The translations under genes were made by a program, and so were the position numbers. This document shows, in pieces, positions 12,546-26,900 of a stretch of DNA of 64,000 bases; position 1 is the stretch's first letter; every line of letters begins with the position of its first letter. The stretch lies in assembly GCA_033239005.1 (NCBI GenBank), contig BSQZ01000130.1, positions 575,001 through 639,000 of the forward strand. Direction: 5' to 3'. The notes under the pieces were generated by a model. That model was not told the origin of the DNA. It made no database searches and worked only from the letters and a program-made list of their open reading frames with translations. The stretch comes from Lamellibrachia satsuma (lineage: Eukaryota; Annelida; Polychaeta; Sabellida; Siboglinidae).

Positions 12546-13080
12546 TCTGTATTTTTGGCATCCATTTATACGCGTTCTTGCGCCAGGCACAGTCATGATG
12601 AGCCCTCCCAGAAGGGAGGGCGAGTCCTTATAAGTCAACAGAGCAGTCTCAGTCGTGGACCACTATTCTGGACATCCTAGGCTAACCCACACAAATATAT
12701 ATCTGGACACTCCCCTGTTTTTTAGAACAACAACTTTGAGTGCGCTTCTAATCTTGGCTATGCAGTCCTTGGACGGGTCAGCGAACATCGTTAATATAGC
12801 TGTACCGTCCGTTATCTAGACATAAATGTTCTTTTAATATAGCTGTAGTTTTCTACTGGGGCAGTCTTGATATAGCATTTTCTAGGAGGCTGACCTATTC
12901 GTCCGCTCTCACTTAGTTGTTTTCCTTCATCAATCTGTTTACACACAACTTGTCTCCCTGCTATAACTAGAGGGGTACATGACTTTACAATATGGCAACG
13001 GCGTCGTTAGCTGGTTTGGTGGGACGTGCGCCTTTGAAAGATTTGACAATAGTTTTTTTTCAGTGAGTGTTGTATTGAAT
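12546..13080. other. No gene seen
   Basis: Includes a small CCCTCCC/GGGAGGG hairpin near 12603. No exon recognised. Confidence 0.4.
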
Positions 13081-13230
13081 TAGTGTTCTATATGCGCTGA
13101 TCAGTACTGAACAAAACACTGAGGTGCTCCGCGCTTGCGACATTTGCAACTCGGTACGAGGATATCGAATCTGAGCTGATGGGACATCGCATTCCAGCAG
13201 GGGTGAGTGCAGTTGGTAGAACAGCCTCAG
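13081..13230 (+). pseudogene. Broken copy of CYP20 exon 9, opposite strand
   Basis: Plus-strand sequence matching minus-strand exon 9 of the P450 gene (24398-24287), ending with the same ESELMGHRIPAG-type stretch, the same GTGAGTGCAG donor and about 25 further bases of intron. It therefore derives from genomic DNA, not mRNA. The copy has an in-frame TGA near its start and a Lys codon replacing the Glu of the ExxR motif (KTLR), so it could not serve as a P450 exon. I find no neighbouring P450 exon on this strand. Confidence 0.85.
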
Positions 13231-13236
13231 AACTAC

Positions 13237-13416
13237 AACAATAATGTTCAATGATTTGTTGTGTATAGACAGTTCGTGCTCTTCACTTTCTTGGTCAGAT
13301 TCTGGGTCAGACATTAGTGCAATTGACGAGGTGGGTGATGGAGGAATTACTTTATGAAGTGATTCAATCTTGTCACGACATTGTCTGCACAGCTTTTGTT
13401 GCGTGGTCAAACCCAT
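13237..13416 (-). other. Possible Cys-rich exon fragment, unrecognised
   Basis: An open stretch begins MGLTTQQKLCRQCRDKIESL and turns acidic (SDPESDQESEEHE). The CRQC pair followed by an acidic segment looks protein-like, but there is no clear splice site or family. Treat as a weak candidate. Confidence 0.2.
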
Positions 13417-14131
13417 AGTTAGATTCTTAGAAACTAGTTCTGTTGTAATATTTATCAGGCTATTTTCTTTATTTTGTTCGGGTGCTGCGTCAGCGGGTCA
13501 GCACACTCCCGTCCAATGTTTAATTCACTAGCAGACATGTCACATGACGCCTACTGGCTGGCTGAACGATTATTTCAGTAGAATCATTCATGTTTGCAAT
13601 GAATCAACATAAGTTCCTTCAATTATCACTCAGCCAAGTGAAATTCAGTGAAACTATGCTGCAATGATCGTATAGTTACCGGTGCAGTTTTCGAACCACG
13701 CCACAGTCTTCGACCCACTGGCACTGGCATTGAAATCTCGCTAGATATCGAGTTAGAGACGTCACGGCGTCTGGTTACGACAATAACGATACAGTCTTGT
13801 CTGAGCAAAATATATTTTGATATATAATATAACATGGAACACGTTTATGATATACATACCTTGATAAAAACCGACTTTGCATGCTTACCGGACATTATTA
13901 TTGAGCGTCTGCTGACGCGTGTCTAGTTCTTGGCCACGTGACAATAATAGCCCTTTTGTGGTAGATGTATGGCAACCCAGTTTTGTCATAAAAGTAGGAA
14001 TAATTAAAATGTGTTAAATATACGAGAACAAATTTACTACATTAACGCTATATATTCAATACAAGTAAATGTATGTGTTTTATAAAGCACTATGTCAAGC
14101 CTGGTTTTGTTATAAGAAGTTTAAATAATAA

Positions 14132-14134
14132 TTA

Positions 14135-14213
<79 letters not shown>

Positions 14214-14254
14214 CTCTATCTCTCTCTCTGTATATATATATATACACACACACA

Positions 14255-14311
<57 letters not shown>
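14132..14311. repeat. Compound microsatellite (CT)n-(TA)n-(CACG/CA)n
   Basis: A CT tract (14137-14229), a short TA tract, then ACACGCACG-type units and CA repeats. Open frames on both strands are repeat by-products. Confidence 0.97.
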
Positions 14312-14315
<4 letters not shown>

Positions 14316-14689
14316 TACATGCAAGTCAGTTTCAAGCTGCCCATTAGCATGACCGCGGTTCAGTTGGCTTCGAGAAGAAACATGTAAAATATGTTGGGGG
14401 GCGCCAAATTGCGTACCCGGGCGCCGACAATCCTCAGTACCCCACTAGGGTGGATACAAACAGAACATTTTGTTCGATTGTAGTTTGTGACCGTTTGTAG
14501 GTAATATATCCCACCAAATCATAGTCTTCAGATTGCTTACTCCAAACAGCCCCTTCTGTTGCTAACATAAGAGTGTGATGCACATGAAAAAGGTGCATAT
14601 AACTGTGGGAAATAATAAATTAAAAAAAAATAGTGCAATTGAAAAGTGGATGAAAATCAGATATCTTTCTTATAGACGAATGAGGTGAG

Positions 14690-15018
14690 CTGGATAGCTA
14701 GATAGACAGTGCTCACAGCTAGATAGAAAGCGTTCACAACTAGATAGACAGTGCTCACAGCTAGATAGACAGTGCTCACAGCTAGATAGAAAGCGCTCAC
14801 AGATAGATAGACAGTGCTCACAGCTAGATAGACAGTGCTCACAGCTAGACAGACTGTGATCACAGCTAGATAGTCAGTGCTCACAGCTAGATAGACAGTG
14901 CTCACAGATAGACAGACTGTGATCACAGCTAGATAGTCAGTGCTCACAGCTAGACAAGACTGTGACCACAGCTAGACATACTGTGATCACAGCTAGATAG
15001 ACTGTGATCACAGCTGGT
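14690..15018. repeat. 21-bp minisatellite
   Basis: About 15 units of GCTCACAGCTAGATAGACAGT with variants. The 21-bp period gives a spurious open frame on the minus strand. Confidence 0.95.
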
Positions 15019-15374
15019 TGGAAGGGTTGAATGGAGGGAGTCGTTATTTCAGTGGGGAGTAGAATCCAGGCTCATATGACTCTAGGACAGAAACAGTATA
15101 CATGTGTTGATGAGTGCTTGTATTTGTATATATTTATCAGGATTGCTGTTTCGTGTGTGGGTGCATGGGACTATAAGATGTTTTGGCAGATAAATATTCA
15201 GGAGGTGGTGTTTGAATGTTTTCTGCATGCTAAATAATATTTTCTTTGTTGCATGAAAGTAGACAAAATATGGCTAATTAATATCAAGTGATAAATATGC
15301 AGATTGTGTGAATGTTGCTCAAAAATACCATCAACTCAACAAGTTATCATGGGACCTTTTCAGCACGTCATGCT

Positions 15375-15590
15375 GTTCAGGGATTCTGTCAGCATGTCAT
15401 ATGGGATCCTGTCAGTATGTCATGTTGTGGGATCCTGTCAGCATGTCATGCTGTTGTAGGATCCTGTCAGCATGTCATGTTGTGGAATCCTGTCAGCATG
15501 TCATATTGTGGGATCCTGTCAGCATGTCACGCTGTTGTAGGATCCGTGTAGTCAGGTTGTTGTGTTGTCATGGAATCTTGGCAGCATAGC
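15375..15590. repeat. 26-29-bp tandem repeat
   Basis: Seven or so units around GTCAGCATGTCATGTTGTGG plus GATCCT, alternating with a form carrying a 3-bp insertion. Confidence 0.9.
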
Positions 15591-15599
15591 ATTTTGTCA

Positions 15600-16556
15600 T
15601 GAGATACTGTCACCTCAATATACACACAATCAAATAAAAGTATTATGGCAAATTTAACTCACTAACCAAACTAATTGTCTAATTAAATAAATGAACCAGC
15701 TGCCAGTAGTTTATCAGCATTTTCCAGTGAAGCACACACAAAAAATCATAAATTCACCGTTTTATTTCCCCAAAAGCTTACAAGCATGACACGCATTTTC
15801 AACATATACGATTATTAGTGTCAGTTGTTCAAGGTATTCCGACATACAGCTAACAAAATATACACTATCCGTATAAATATATATTTATAAAACTATGTAA
15901 TATAAAATATATTACAATACTATAATGTTGTAATTATTGCAAAGCTTATATCATTACAACAGTTTGCGACATTTAATATTGAATAATAATAGTAATGTAC
16001 GCATGCAAGGAAATAATTAACACAATTAAGCTTTAACGAACTGTAATTATCATTGCTCATATAATCCCTGTTTACAACTGGGTGGTAAAGCGCATTCAGA
16101 CTAATAAGCATATAAACTAAAAACTGCGTATTTAGGGGAGAGGCCACTGGGCTTAAACTGTTTCCGTTGGGCCGCGACATGGTAGTATGGATGACTACAC
16201 TTAGCACCCCTTTGTGAGATTCTACATATGCCACTTAAGTACATATATTTAAAAAAACATGCAATACATTATTAAAATTGTCATGTATATTCCGCATCAT
16301 TGTACCAACTCTGTAAGAAATATATAGACAGGTAGGGTGAATTGATTTGCTACCAACAAATAATTGACATCAATCAATATATTTGGGTAAGATGTTGATA
16401 TATTAAATAACTAATGCTAATGTATCGAATTGATGCAATAAAGAATTAGTGATATAGCCCTTTGCAAGGAAACATTTGCGGCTAACGAATGCTGCTTAAG
16501 TTTTCACAAGGCATTATCGGTTATATTACCGGCGGGACAGGAAAGCTTGTTTTAAT
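15600..16556. other. No gene seen
   Basis: AT-rich sequence. I see no exon, domain or structured repeat. Confidence 0.4.
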
Positions 16557-16640
16557 TGCAAGCTACTTTAACCAGAGCGTTTTATCGCAAGCCACTTTAA
16601 CTAGAACGTTTTATCGCAAGCCACTTTAGCTAGAGTTAAA
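16557..16640. repeat. 29-bp tandem repeat, about 2.8 units
   Basis: Units of the form GCAAGCCACTTTAACTAGA followed by ACGTTTTAT. Confidence 0.9.
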
Positions 16641-16916
16641 CATAGCTATATGACGTGAAATCATACTTCAATTTCAATGACAGTCAAACAATTGGCCAAG
16701 CGAAAATCTAAATTGAATATAATATGGTGTTTAGCACAATTCTTCCCAAAAAACATCTGAAATATAGCAGTGTTTAGTAATATTCCTGATTCTAGTTACA
16801 CATATTATATGTTTGCAGACGGATTAGATATAAGCACAGGGAAGACTACGGACATGACTGGTGTTAAACGAATCCGTTACAAAACCTGTATTGCAGACAT
16901 ACGTATGCTGCCTGCT

Positions 16917-17239
16917 CAGGAAGGCAAAGTGGATCAACACATAGGGTTATTGATAGCAAGGCTCAGTGGATCAACACATAGGGTTATTGATAGCAAGGCT
17001 CAGGAAGGCACAGTGGATCAACACATAGGGTTATTGATAGCAAGGCTCAGGAAGGCACAGTGGATCAACACATAGGGTTATTGATAGCAAGGCTCAGGAA
17101 GGCACAGTGGATCAACACATAGGGTTATTGATAGCAAGGCTCAGGAAGGTACAGTGGATCAACACATAGGGTTATTGATAGCAAGGCTCAGGAAGGCACA
17201 GTGGATCAACACATAGGGTTATTGATAGCAAGGCTCAGT
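16917..17239. repeat. 47-bp minisatellite, about 7 units
   Basis: Near-perfect units containing CAGTGGATCAACACATAGGG followed by TTATTGATAGCAAGGCT. The second unit is shortened. Confidence 0.95.
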
Positions 17240-17734
17240 AATAATGTGGACTTTTAATCGAGTGGACCTGGATGCAAACACACTTGCTGCCTTTTTAAAG
17301 ATTTGGTAATTGTTTTCACTACACACCAATTCCGGTGTAAACGTCATGTTGTATCATAGAATACAATTCCATGATGTTAATTATGATCAAGTAACTTGTT
17401 AACATACTTCCATGACTTCAGACTTTTGGCCATTAGTAATGCATCCATCTGAATGTAGGTTGTTGTGAGCCACACACGTAACCCTCCATTAATGATGACA
17501 ACTATTTTGTGTACCTTAATTATTAAACAACAAAATCAAAACAATCAGCAACAAATTAACATGGATCTGCAAAGATCTAAAGATGAAAAAAATTATCTGA
17601 ATGTCACACGTAACATTGGAATCGCCCAACAGATAACACCACTACAAAGATATCACAGGACATAGACAGTTGAACAACAGTCAAACCAGACCCCAGTTCT
17701 GTACAACTGAACTATGCAGTAAACAGTGTTCCAT
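17240..17734. other. 3' flank of the P450 gene
   Basis: Downstream of the CYP20 stop on the minus strand, so the 3' UTR and polyadenylation site should lie here. No canonical AATAAA close to the stop was recognised. Confidence 0.4.
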
Positions 17735-17987
17735 CTAACTTCTCTTGGAGACAGTGACCCATATTTCTTCAGATGGTGTCGCCCCAAATCCGTAGTGTGG
17801 CACCACGACCTGGTCCGGAACCATGGATAACTTGAAGTTACCAACAATTGCAGCAAAGACAATCGTGGCCTCGGTGATGGAGAACTTCCAACCCATACAT
17901 TTGCGTTTCCCAGCAAACCCAAATGGCTCGAATGCAAACGCTGGCAGTTTCTTCCTGTTTTCTGGGCTGAAGCGGTCCGGGTCGAAC
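17735..17987 (-). CDS. CYP20A1: CYP20 exon 11 (haem site and stop)
   Basis: Starts after TTTTTCACCAG; stop TAG at 17737-17735. Contains [13 protein letters not shown], then [14 protein letters not shown] with the haem-ligating Cys. There is one residue more between PF and the Gly than in the usual FxxGxRxCxG; the same spacing is recalled for vertebrate CYP20A1. Confidence 0.92.
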
Positions 17988-20900
17988 CTGGTGAAAAACA
18001 AATAAAGTACATATGTACATCTTACAGTAAACACATATAACATTTAATCTGTCTGCTCAGAGTGACATTATTTCATAATGTAGATAATACTATATTTAGC
18101 TATTATACATTTTAATAACTGTTTTATGTGTACCTTTTTTCTACTAGTAATCCTTTTATGATATAGGTATATACATTGCTTTTTAGTTCCATTAAAATAT
18201 GTTATAACTTAAAACGCAAGCAGATAATTTTTTGCAAATGCATATCTTACTCATGTACTTTAATTAATGATCATCATTTTTACTTTTATTTATAACGTGA
18301 AGGAAGACCAGGAGTCATGTGGACAGACAACATTAAATGACAGCCGACCTTCTGAGAGGAGGTGGCACAAAATGATGATGAATTATTGAACTATGCATCG
18401 AACAATTAACATAGGTCGACAAGCATAGAGCAACCTTACTTGGTTGGGTCAGGGTAGAGGTCTTGGTTCTGATGGGCGACCCCAAGGGCGTGGATCACAG
18501 GAGTCTGCAACAAGAGTTCTTAGACGTGAACATGCACCTCACTCAAAACAGTTCATGCTTAAAAATGCTTAATCAATTCAATTTTTTTGCTAGTCTCATT
18601 TCGAATTAAGTTTGTGAAAAACTAAACGTACCTAGTATCCACTGCAACATGTTAGCTCATTTGTGCAACCTTTGCATTAAGTTTTTTGTGACAAACTATT
18701 AAATTAGTTAATGCTTGTTTAAGCATTTACTGAAGTGAAAATCGAAATGCTGAAAAATCACGATTTCGTTCCTTGGTGAAATTTCGTAACTCTGTCATGT
18801 GATCGTCGAAAGAATGGAGGTCACACCCATGATCAGCGTTGACCTACACAGTGTTTACCATTTTGGATATCCACTACGTTGATCCTTACCAGATCTAACG
18901 AATAAAGTTAATTCTTTCAAAGATTTAAAAAAAAATAGGCATTTTTTTATTAAATCGACTGCGTTTGTTACATCAACTATTCTTCACACACTACATATTT
19001 GGACACCATTGAACTGGATTTGCGATAGGCTAAACCAGTTGAGGTTGAAGTTTTCAAAACTTCAACAAACGTTAAATGTATCATCACACATCTGTACTAT
19101 AAAGTAGTTTCTCACTGTTTATATATGTTCCCTTATACCTCCATCAGTTTTGCATGTATGTGGCTGAAATTTTTTTGCAAAAATAAAAAAAATCCCCCAC
19201 GGGCTACAGATATTATGAAGGAACCTATGTGGACATTTGAGGTAGGTTACGTAAATCAGAACAATTGGAGTTCTGAGTTACGTGATCAACGTCAAACGTC
19301 CACGTAAGTTCCTTCACAAGATACACACATTGTGATTCCAGCAGTTGCACACTATTTTGAGGGCATAAAGGTGCCATTGCAATCGCCATACCAAACCTTG
19401 ACTGGGTAGTGCACGGAGCCATAAGCTCTTCCAGTGGCGGTTTTTTCTCCCGTGCCGTTGTCAGCTGCGTGTCATCATCTTTCAGGCCATATGGTTAGAT
19501 TTTTAATTATTTTATTCTGCTGTATTCTGTTTATTGCCTGTCATTAAATTTTTCCTTCAATAAGTTTTATCAATCTGGCTGTTTCTTAATATAATAATAT
19601 TTTCTCCTAGAAATTGCTACTGTGTCTGTCTTATAATTTCCAGTAATTGTCTTTGTTGTTCTGCTCTTTGCAGAACTTCCTTTTATGCAACAACCAACGC
19701 AAGTCTGATGTAGCAGAGAACTGAAATTGGCCAAATAAATGATGTGTTTTTTTTACAAAGTCGAGCCATTATTGTGCATGCATTAAACCTATTTTAACAC
19801 TTTTCTATGGGGGTCACTTTACTATCTCACACCGGCAGACCACATATAGCATCCGAGTAAAATATTCTAGTACGCACATTTTTAGGCAGAGGGGCTCAAA
19901 CGTTCATGTTCTGAACCCTTGGCAAGGGACACCACTCATTATACAGTATGTTTTTTAATAAGGTGACCTTTATCGGATATTGTGCATTTTGACAATATCT
20001 GCAGGAAGCTTGGTAGCCATCACACAATGCGAACAAGCTAAAGAATATTGCCAAATACTCTAGCATATTTTATGCATTTTAGAGATGGATAATTTAAGGA
20101 TTATGTTTTTATGCTTCACATGATATAACTTCAATATATATGTCCCCGACTGTTGTAATCGACGAAATTTCGAATTTCAGTTCATGCCACAGTAACAAAT
20201 ATTACCAATTGGATGAACATTTCCATTTTTAATATAATATACTACTTTGTCAAATTAACATCGCTCTTTCTGATGGTTGGGTTTTTATGTCAATGAGGTT
20301 GTTCCTTCCATCTATATTTTCACAAAACAGCTTGTTGCTAAGGAGAATTTGGAATTCAAACGGGCAGTCTTGGGAATTTGGCAGCAGTTTTAATGATCGT
20401 TTCGTTGACCATAGAGGCAATAGGGAGGGAGGGAGAAAGCAGCAGTGTAAATGATGATTTATCTGGTTGTAAATGATGATTTATCTGGTTGTAAATGATG
20501 ATTTATCTGGTTGTAAATGATGAGTTTTTGACCTATATGACCTATGACGCACCAGTATCTATCGAAAAGTAAAAATGGAGATTATCTTGGTAATACAATT
20601 ATCAGATTAAGAAACACGGCCTCCAGGAAAACTGCAAATGTGATTGGCTTACCGTATTTGACCTAAAAAACCATAGCATGCTTGAAAAAAATTGGGACTT
20701 GGAAAAATGTCAAGGTATCTGTTCTGATAAGCGTTCAAAGACAATAAGGTAACTGTTTAACACTAGTGGTGTCATTTGGTGACTAGGGTGAGTATACCTA
20801 AAAAGTGGTGCTAACTGTTTAACATCACATGACGACACTATTCAGCTGTTCCACACTAGTCAAATTACAATAATTATGGATCCTGCTGATTAAAAAAAGG

Positions 20901-23900
20901 GGTGTATGTTAATTAGGGCATGTATGCTTAATAGGTCGAATACCTCACCTATCCTCTTCGGGCCCAGTGGCCCATAAAGCCGAAGTGCATCTCCTCCAGC
21001 TTGCTCTGTCAGCTGCTACATGTCTGGCTTTGTTCCAGCTGTTCCATCCCAGTATACGTCTTTCGTTTTCAATAGTTGATCGTCACATTGTCTTTGGTCG
21101 ACCAACCTTTCTTCTACCTTTGGGCATCCAAGTCAACACCCTCTCACATTTGCTGTTCTTGTCCATTCGTAGGATATGTCCTACTAAGTTCCATTTTCTT
21201 AACTTGACCTCGGTGCTGATTGTCTGAATATCTCAATTTGATACAACATATGGCCATCGAATTTGTAGGATTCGTCTTAAACACTTGAAAAAAATGTATC
21301 TAACTTTCTGTTGTCTCCTTCGTTTCTTTTTCATGTTTCACTTCCATACAACAACACTGGATTAACAAGCGTGTTAAAAAGCCTCAATTTTGATTTAAGT
21401 TTGTATATATTTGAACTCCATATTTGCTTTAGTTTCATGAGGATACTCTAGCTTTACGAATTCTGTTAACAATGTCATCGCCGCCTCCTCCTTGCTTACT
21501 AACGTTAGCATCCAAGTAGTTATACTTGTCCACATCCTTTAGTTCTTGATCATCAATTAGTATTCTGTTTTCGCATTTGCTGTTTATCCTCAATACTTGA
21601 GTTTTCTTTTTATTTATTCTTAGTCCTGTCCTTGCTGCAAATTGATTCAGTTGTCTTGCCTTTGTTTGCATGTGTGTGTAGCATGATGACATGAGTGCTA
21701 TGTCGTCGGCAAAGTCCAGGTCCTCTAGTTTTGATGTGAAGTTCCATCTTATCCCTGTTTTATTTCCTGCTGTTGTGTTTCTCATTATCCAGTCCACTAC
21801 CACCAAGAAAATAAATCCAGACATTACATCTCCTTGTTTAACTCCGGTTTTGACCTTGAACCACTCAGATTCTTCACCTTCGTCTAATACTGCACATTCA
21901 CTATCTTCGTACAACATCTGAACCATGTGGATTATCTTGAGTGGAATTCCATAGCTCTCCATAATTTTCCATAGAGTCTCTTGGTGCACTGAGTCAAACG
22001 TTTTTTTCTAAGTCCACAAACGTGACGTATAGAGTTGCCTGCCATTCCACTATCTGTTCTATAATATTTTGCAAAATAAATATATGTTCTACTGTGCCTC
22101 TCCCACTTCTGAAATCTGCTCGTTCATCTCTCAACTTGCTGTTAACTCCATCTCTTGTTCTGCCAATGAGTACTCTTCCGAATACTTTACTAGGAACAGA
22201 TGTCAAAGTAATTCTTCTCCAATTCCCGCGCTCTGTAAGGTAACCTTTTTTGGTATTTTAACGATCAGTCCCTGCTTCCATGTTTTTGGCACTTTCTCTT
22301 GTTCCCAAAATGTTCTGAATAAGTTTACAAGCTATTTCTCTGTTGTATTCATGTCTTTTAATAATTCTGCTGTAATTTCGTCCTTGCCCCCTGCTTTTCC
22401 GTTATTCCTCATTCCTCTTGTGATGGGATCTATCTCCACATCTGTTACATGATCATCAGGGATAGGTCTATTAAGGATTTCCTCAAAGTGGTCTTTCCAT
22501 CGCTCCCTTCTGGCCAATCCTTCCGTTATTAAATTTCCACATTTGTCTTTCACTGCATTTGTTGTCTTACGTTTGTCATTACTCAGGGTTTTTGTAATAT
22601 CATACACTTCTTTCATTATTCCATTACGTGCTGCTTCCTCTGCTTCCATGGCAAGGTGGTCAACCCACTTCCTCTTGTTTTGCCTCATACTCTTCTTCAC
22701 TTCTTTGTCTTTACTCCTATATTTATCCACGTAATTCTGCTTAATCCTATCTGACTTTGTCTGCTCGATGTTGTTCTTCAGTCGTTTTCTCTCTCCTACT
22801 AACTCCCACGACTCCTTGCTGATCCATGGTTTTTGCCCTTTCTTTTTGTACCAAGTACTTCTTGACCTGTTTGTTTGTATGCATCCTCAAAGTTCTGCCA
22901 TTGTTTCTCAACTTCTTCATCTGTTTCGACGTATTCTTGTAATATATCATATTTGTTGCACAATTTCAGTGAGAATTTGGCTTTAATAGCTGGCTGCTGT
23001 AAATGATCGCCTTGTTCTTTTGTTTTCTCTTTAGTTTCAGCTTGATTTTTGATCGCACTAATTGGTAATAACTCGCAATGTCTGCTCCTCTCATGGCCCT
23101 AGTGTCCATTACTGATGTCCGGTGTTGCTTGCTCACTAACACGTGGTCAATTTGATTCTTTGTCTTTCCTCCAGGAGAAGTCCATGTCTGTTTATGTATC
23201 AATTTGTGTGAAAAAAATGGTACCTGTTACCACAATGTTATTGAGTCCGCAGAGGTCAATAAGTCTTTCTCGGTTGTTGTTTCTTTCACCCACTCCATGG
23301 CTTCCTAATATGTTTTCATATCCTTCATTGTCTTCTCCAACTTTGGCATTTAAATCCCCCATTACTAGGAGTATGTCATGCTTGTGAACACTGTCCACAA
23401 CTGTCTGAAGCTGTTCATAGAAACTGTCTTTTTCTTCAACGTTGGCTTCATTCTTTGATGCGCAGATTGTATGATCGATAGCTTTACATACTTGGAGAAG
23501 AATCTAGCATAAATAATTCTATCAGATAGGTTTCTATTCCAGCAATGCTTTTTCTGCTTTCATTGTCATCATTATTGCTACTCCGTGTCTGTGTATGTTG
23601 TCTTCTCTCCCTGAAAAAATTACAATCTCTCTGGTGTTCAACTTGACTTTTCCTTGTCCCATCCATCTGCATTCACTAATGCCCATGACATCTATTTTAT
23701 ATTTATCCATTTCTCTTGCAAGCTGGGCTAATTTCCCTATAGAGTACAACGTTCTGACATTCCAACATCCTATACTTACATTAACGTTTGGCTTGGTTAA
23801 TGACATTGTCAGAATCCGAACTTCCATTTGGCTTTGATCCGGAAGCATCATACTGTCCAAATAAATGATGTCATCATCTGCTGGTATCTGGGCCATCGTA

Positions 23901-26900
23901 TTCTTGTAGCTATTTCCAGCACAAGCTGGCTTTTGAGATTCACTTCTAGTTTCCGTAGCATCGTTTGAGCTGGGAGGGTTGTTGGCCCTCCGCAGTAGGT
24001 TTATTTTCGAGGTTTTCCTTCCCTTAGCCTCGTTAGCCCAGTACAATGTACTGGTTACCAGGGTGCACCATGGGGAGATGAGGTTGACTTGAGTGTCTTT
24101 ATGGTTGAGCGCATGAACACCCCTTACGCCCCAACATATCAAATATGGTATACGTAATTTTGAAGCTCTTTTTAATGCAACATAATCTATAAAAAAATTA
24201 AATGCTGCATTTGGTTGATTAGGACAGCAGGGGACATTATAGTTCTGTCCTGGTCATCTTGAGGCTGTTCTATCAACTGCACTCACCCCTGCTGGAATGC
24301 GATGGCCCCCCAGCTCAGATTCAACATCCTGGTATCGCGATGCAAATGTCCCAATCGTGGCACACCTCAGTGTCTCGTCCAGTACTTGGCGCATATAGCT
24401 GAAGACAAACAAGTCCAATACAACACTCACAGGAAATAGAAATCATTGCATCACAAACATGGGTTGACATGTGTATGCAGGGGTGGCATAAACTTAGCTT
24501 TATATTGTACTGGCAGAGTTACCCGGCATTGCACAGGGAGAAAAGGCAGCCATAGGTGTTTTTCTAGTTCTATTTAAAGCTGTGCACAGCAATGTTACTA
24601 TAATGTAGGAAGTTGTTTTCACAAAGCAATGGCTTTGGGTAGATGCAAAGTTACTATAATGTAGCTAGTGTTTGTTACACTATGTAGAGACATTTTCTAT
24701 CCATAAACACCAATATGGGGTACAGACAAACTCTGATAACTTGAAAGTATTAAACATTTCTGCAAACACCCTGCAGCAAATGTGTAGGCATAATTATTAA
24801 GTTTACTATGACATAAGAAACAAAATGATTCTACAATTGCAACTTCCACTAAATTGTTACCCCCCCCACCCGGGTGATTCCACATCCGACCCCCGCCATG
24901 TCCATCAGAAGGGCCCCTGGCTCACATCGAAAGTCTGGATTGGCCCACAAATTTAACCGTGAATAAGACACAACAGATCAACAAAGAGACACTTTCATTT
25001 ATAGAGAAGATTTTTGTATGATGAAACATACAAAGTGAGGGTTGATACATTGGAAGTAGAGAAATCGCCAGACACTGATAGCATTACAGCAGAGCTGCTT
25101 AAACAAGCCAGCAGGCGGATTCCTTGCTTGAAAGTGTCAACGGTGAAACAATACAAGCTCTCCTGGTTTGGGCACATCACCCGATACAACAACATTTTTA
25201 AAAAACATCCTGTGAGAGAGACAGGGCCGCCAGATAAAAACTGGCTGGATAACGTACAGGAATGGCCCTAGCAAAGCCTGCTGACGCTAGTATGCAAAGA
25301 TGGAATATGTCTTATCTGTATGGATGGCAGCCTCTGAAACATCGCTAGGCAGACTTGATGTCATCGAGAGGCGAGCTGTAAAAATTATAGCTATGCCAGA
25401 GGCTTCTCCGAGCAGGAACGCCACACAACCACAAGAGAGATAAGTTGGTGCACTCACCTTGTTCCACCAGATATGCACCAACGCTACTCAGTAACATGTT
25501 ACCAGCTCCTCCTGTAGTGTGAAGATCCACCAGAGCCAACATCTCACCACACAGCTGCTGTGGCAATTCCACCCTCAAACACTGCTGGCCACAAGAGGAC
25601 ATTCTTACCAACTGCCTACCAGCTCTGGAATGAACTCCCAGAGGAAACAGTTGCAATCAGGGAGAGAGACAAGTTCAAGATAAAAGTCATCACCTTCCTT
25701 GGTGCCTTGAGTCAGCGCCCGCCCCCAGAGTGGAGAGGGACAGCTGCTCTGCCAAGGAAGAAGTCAACACCTTCCTTGGTGCCTTGAGTCAGCGCCCGCC
25801 CCCAGAGTGGAGAGTGACAGTTGCTCTGCCAAGGAAGAAGTCAACACCTTCCTTGGTGCCTTGAGTCATTGCCCGCCTCCAGAGTGGAGAGGGACAGTTG
25901 CTCTGCCAAGGAAGAAGTCAACACCTTCCTTGGTGCCTTGAGTCAGCGCCCGCCCCCAGAGTGAAGAGGGACAGTTGCTCTGCCAAGGAAGAAGTCAACA
26001 CCTTCCTTGGTGCCTTGAGTCAGCGCCCGCCCCCAGAGTGGAGAGGGACAGTTGCTCTGCCAAGGAAGAAACACACATAAAAAAAGACAGACCAAGCTGG
26101 CAAAGATTATGTGGAAGTGGCAGCCCTACGACTGTCCTGGTCAAGGGATGAAGGTCAAGGTATTTTTGTTAACCAAACTTCAGTAAAATGCATCCCACTT
26201 ACTTATATACCACCTAGTTTCAATTATCAGTGCAAACACCACTTAACACTACCAACATGCAAGTAGACTGCCTAGTATCAATTATCACCTAAACGACACA
26301 TTTTATATTCACTGGAGATTACACTTCACATTATTTTATTCACATGCAATAATTATACATACACAAGTTTCTCGATGTTTGCTGGGGTGACCTTGAGTTG
26401 TTCACCAGCTTCGTTGCAGCCAACCACTCGTTTAATCTCATTGAATAGTTTCAGCTCAATGTCCGGGTGGGTTGCGAGTAAATACAAGCCCCAGGTCATC
26501 ACTGAAGCACAGAACAAGGAATGCAACCTTAGAAAATTGCAGGGTCCGTACACTAAGGGAGATATCAAATTCAAGACCTTTTAAAGATATGTTAAGGTGA
26601 AGACAAATCAAATCTCCATTTCATAGTTTATTATTATGCGTAATTGCCAGTGCCATATTTAGGGGGGCCGTTGGGTTTATTTGTTTTTATGTTTCCCGTA
26701 CTTTTCGGGTTGCACCCCTACTTGGTAGCATAGGTAACTACTAACTGGGCTGCCGCTTTGCCAGTAACACAGCTAGAGTACCTGATTATTAAAAGAGGTG
26801 AATATGTGAACGAATAGTCTTCTTGCATTAATTGCAGCATGGCTGAATGCTTCCCTGAGAAGTCGAGATAGCGTTGGAATGAACAGGTCTGCCAGGGGTG

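Noticed and set aside
14073..14387. Open frames over the CT/CA tracts
   Set aside because: Low-complexity translation on both strands.
14690..15018. Possible CRISPR-like regular repeats (also at 16917-17239)
   Set aside because: Head-to-tail units without unique spacers in a eukaryotic genome; these are minisatellites.
17465..17665. 66-codon plus frame rich in Gln/Asn
   Set aside because: AT-rich chance frame in the 3' flank of the P450 gene.
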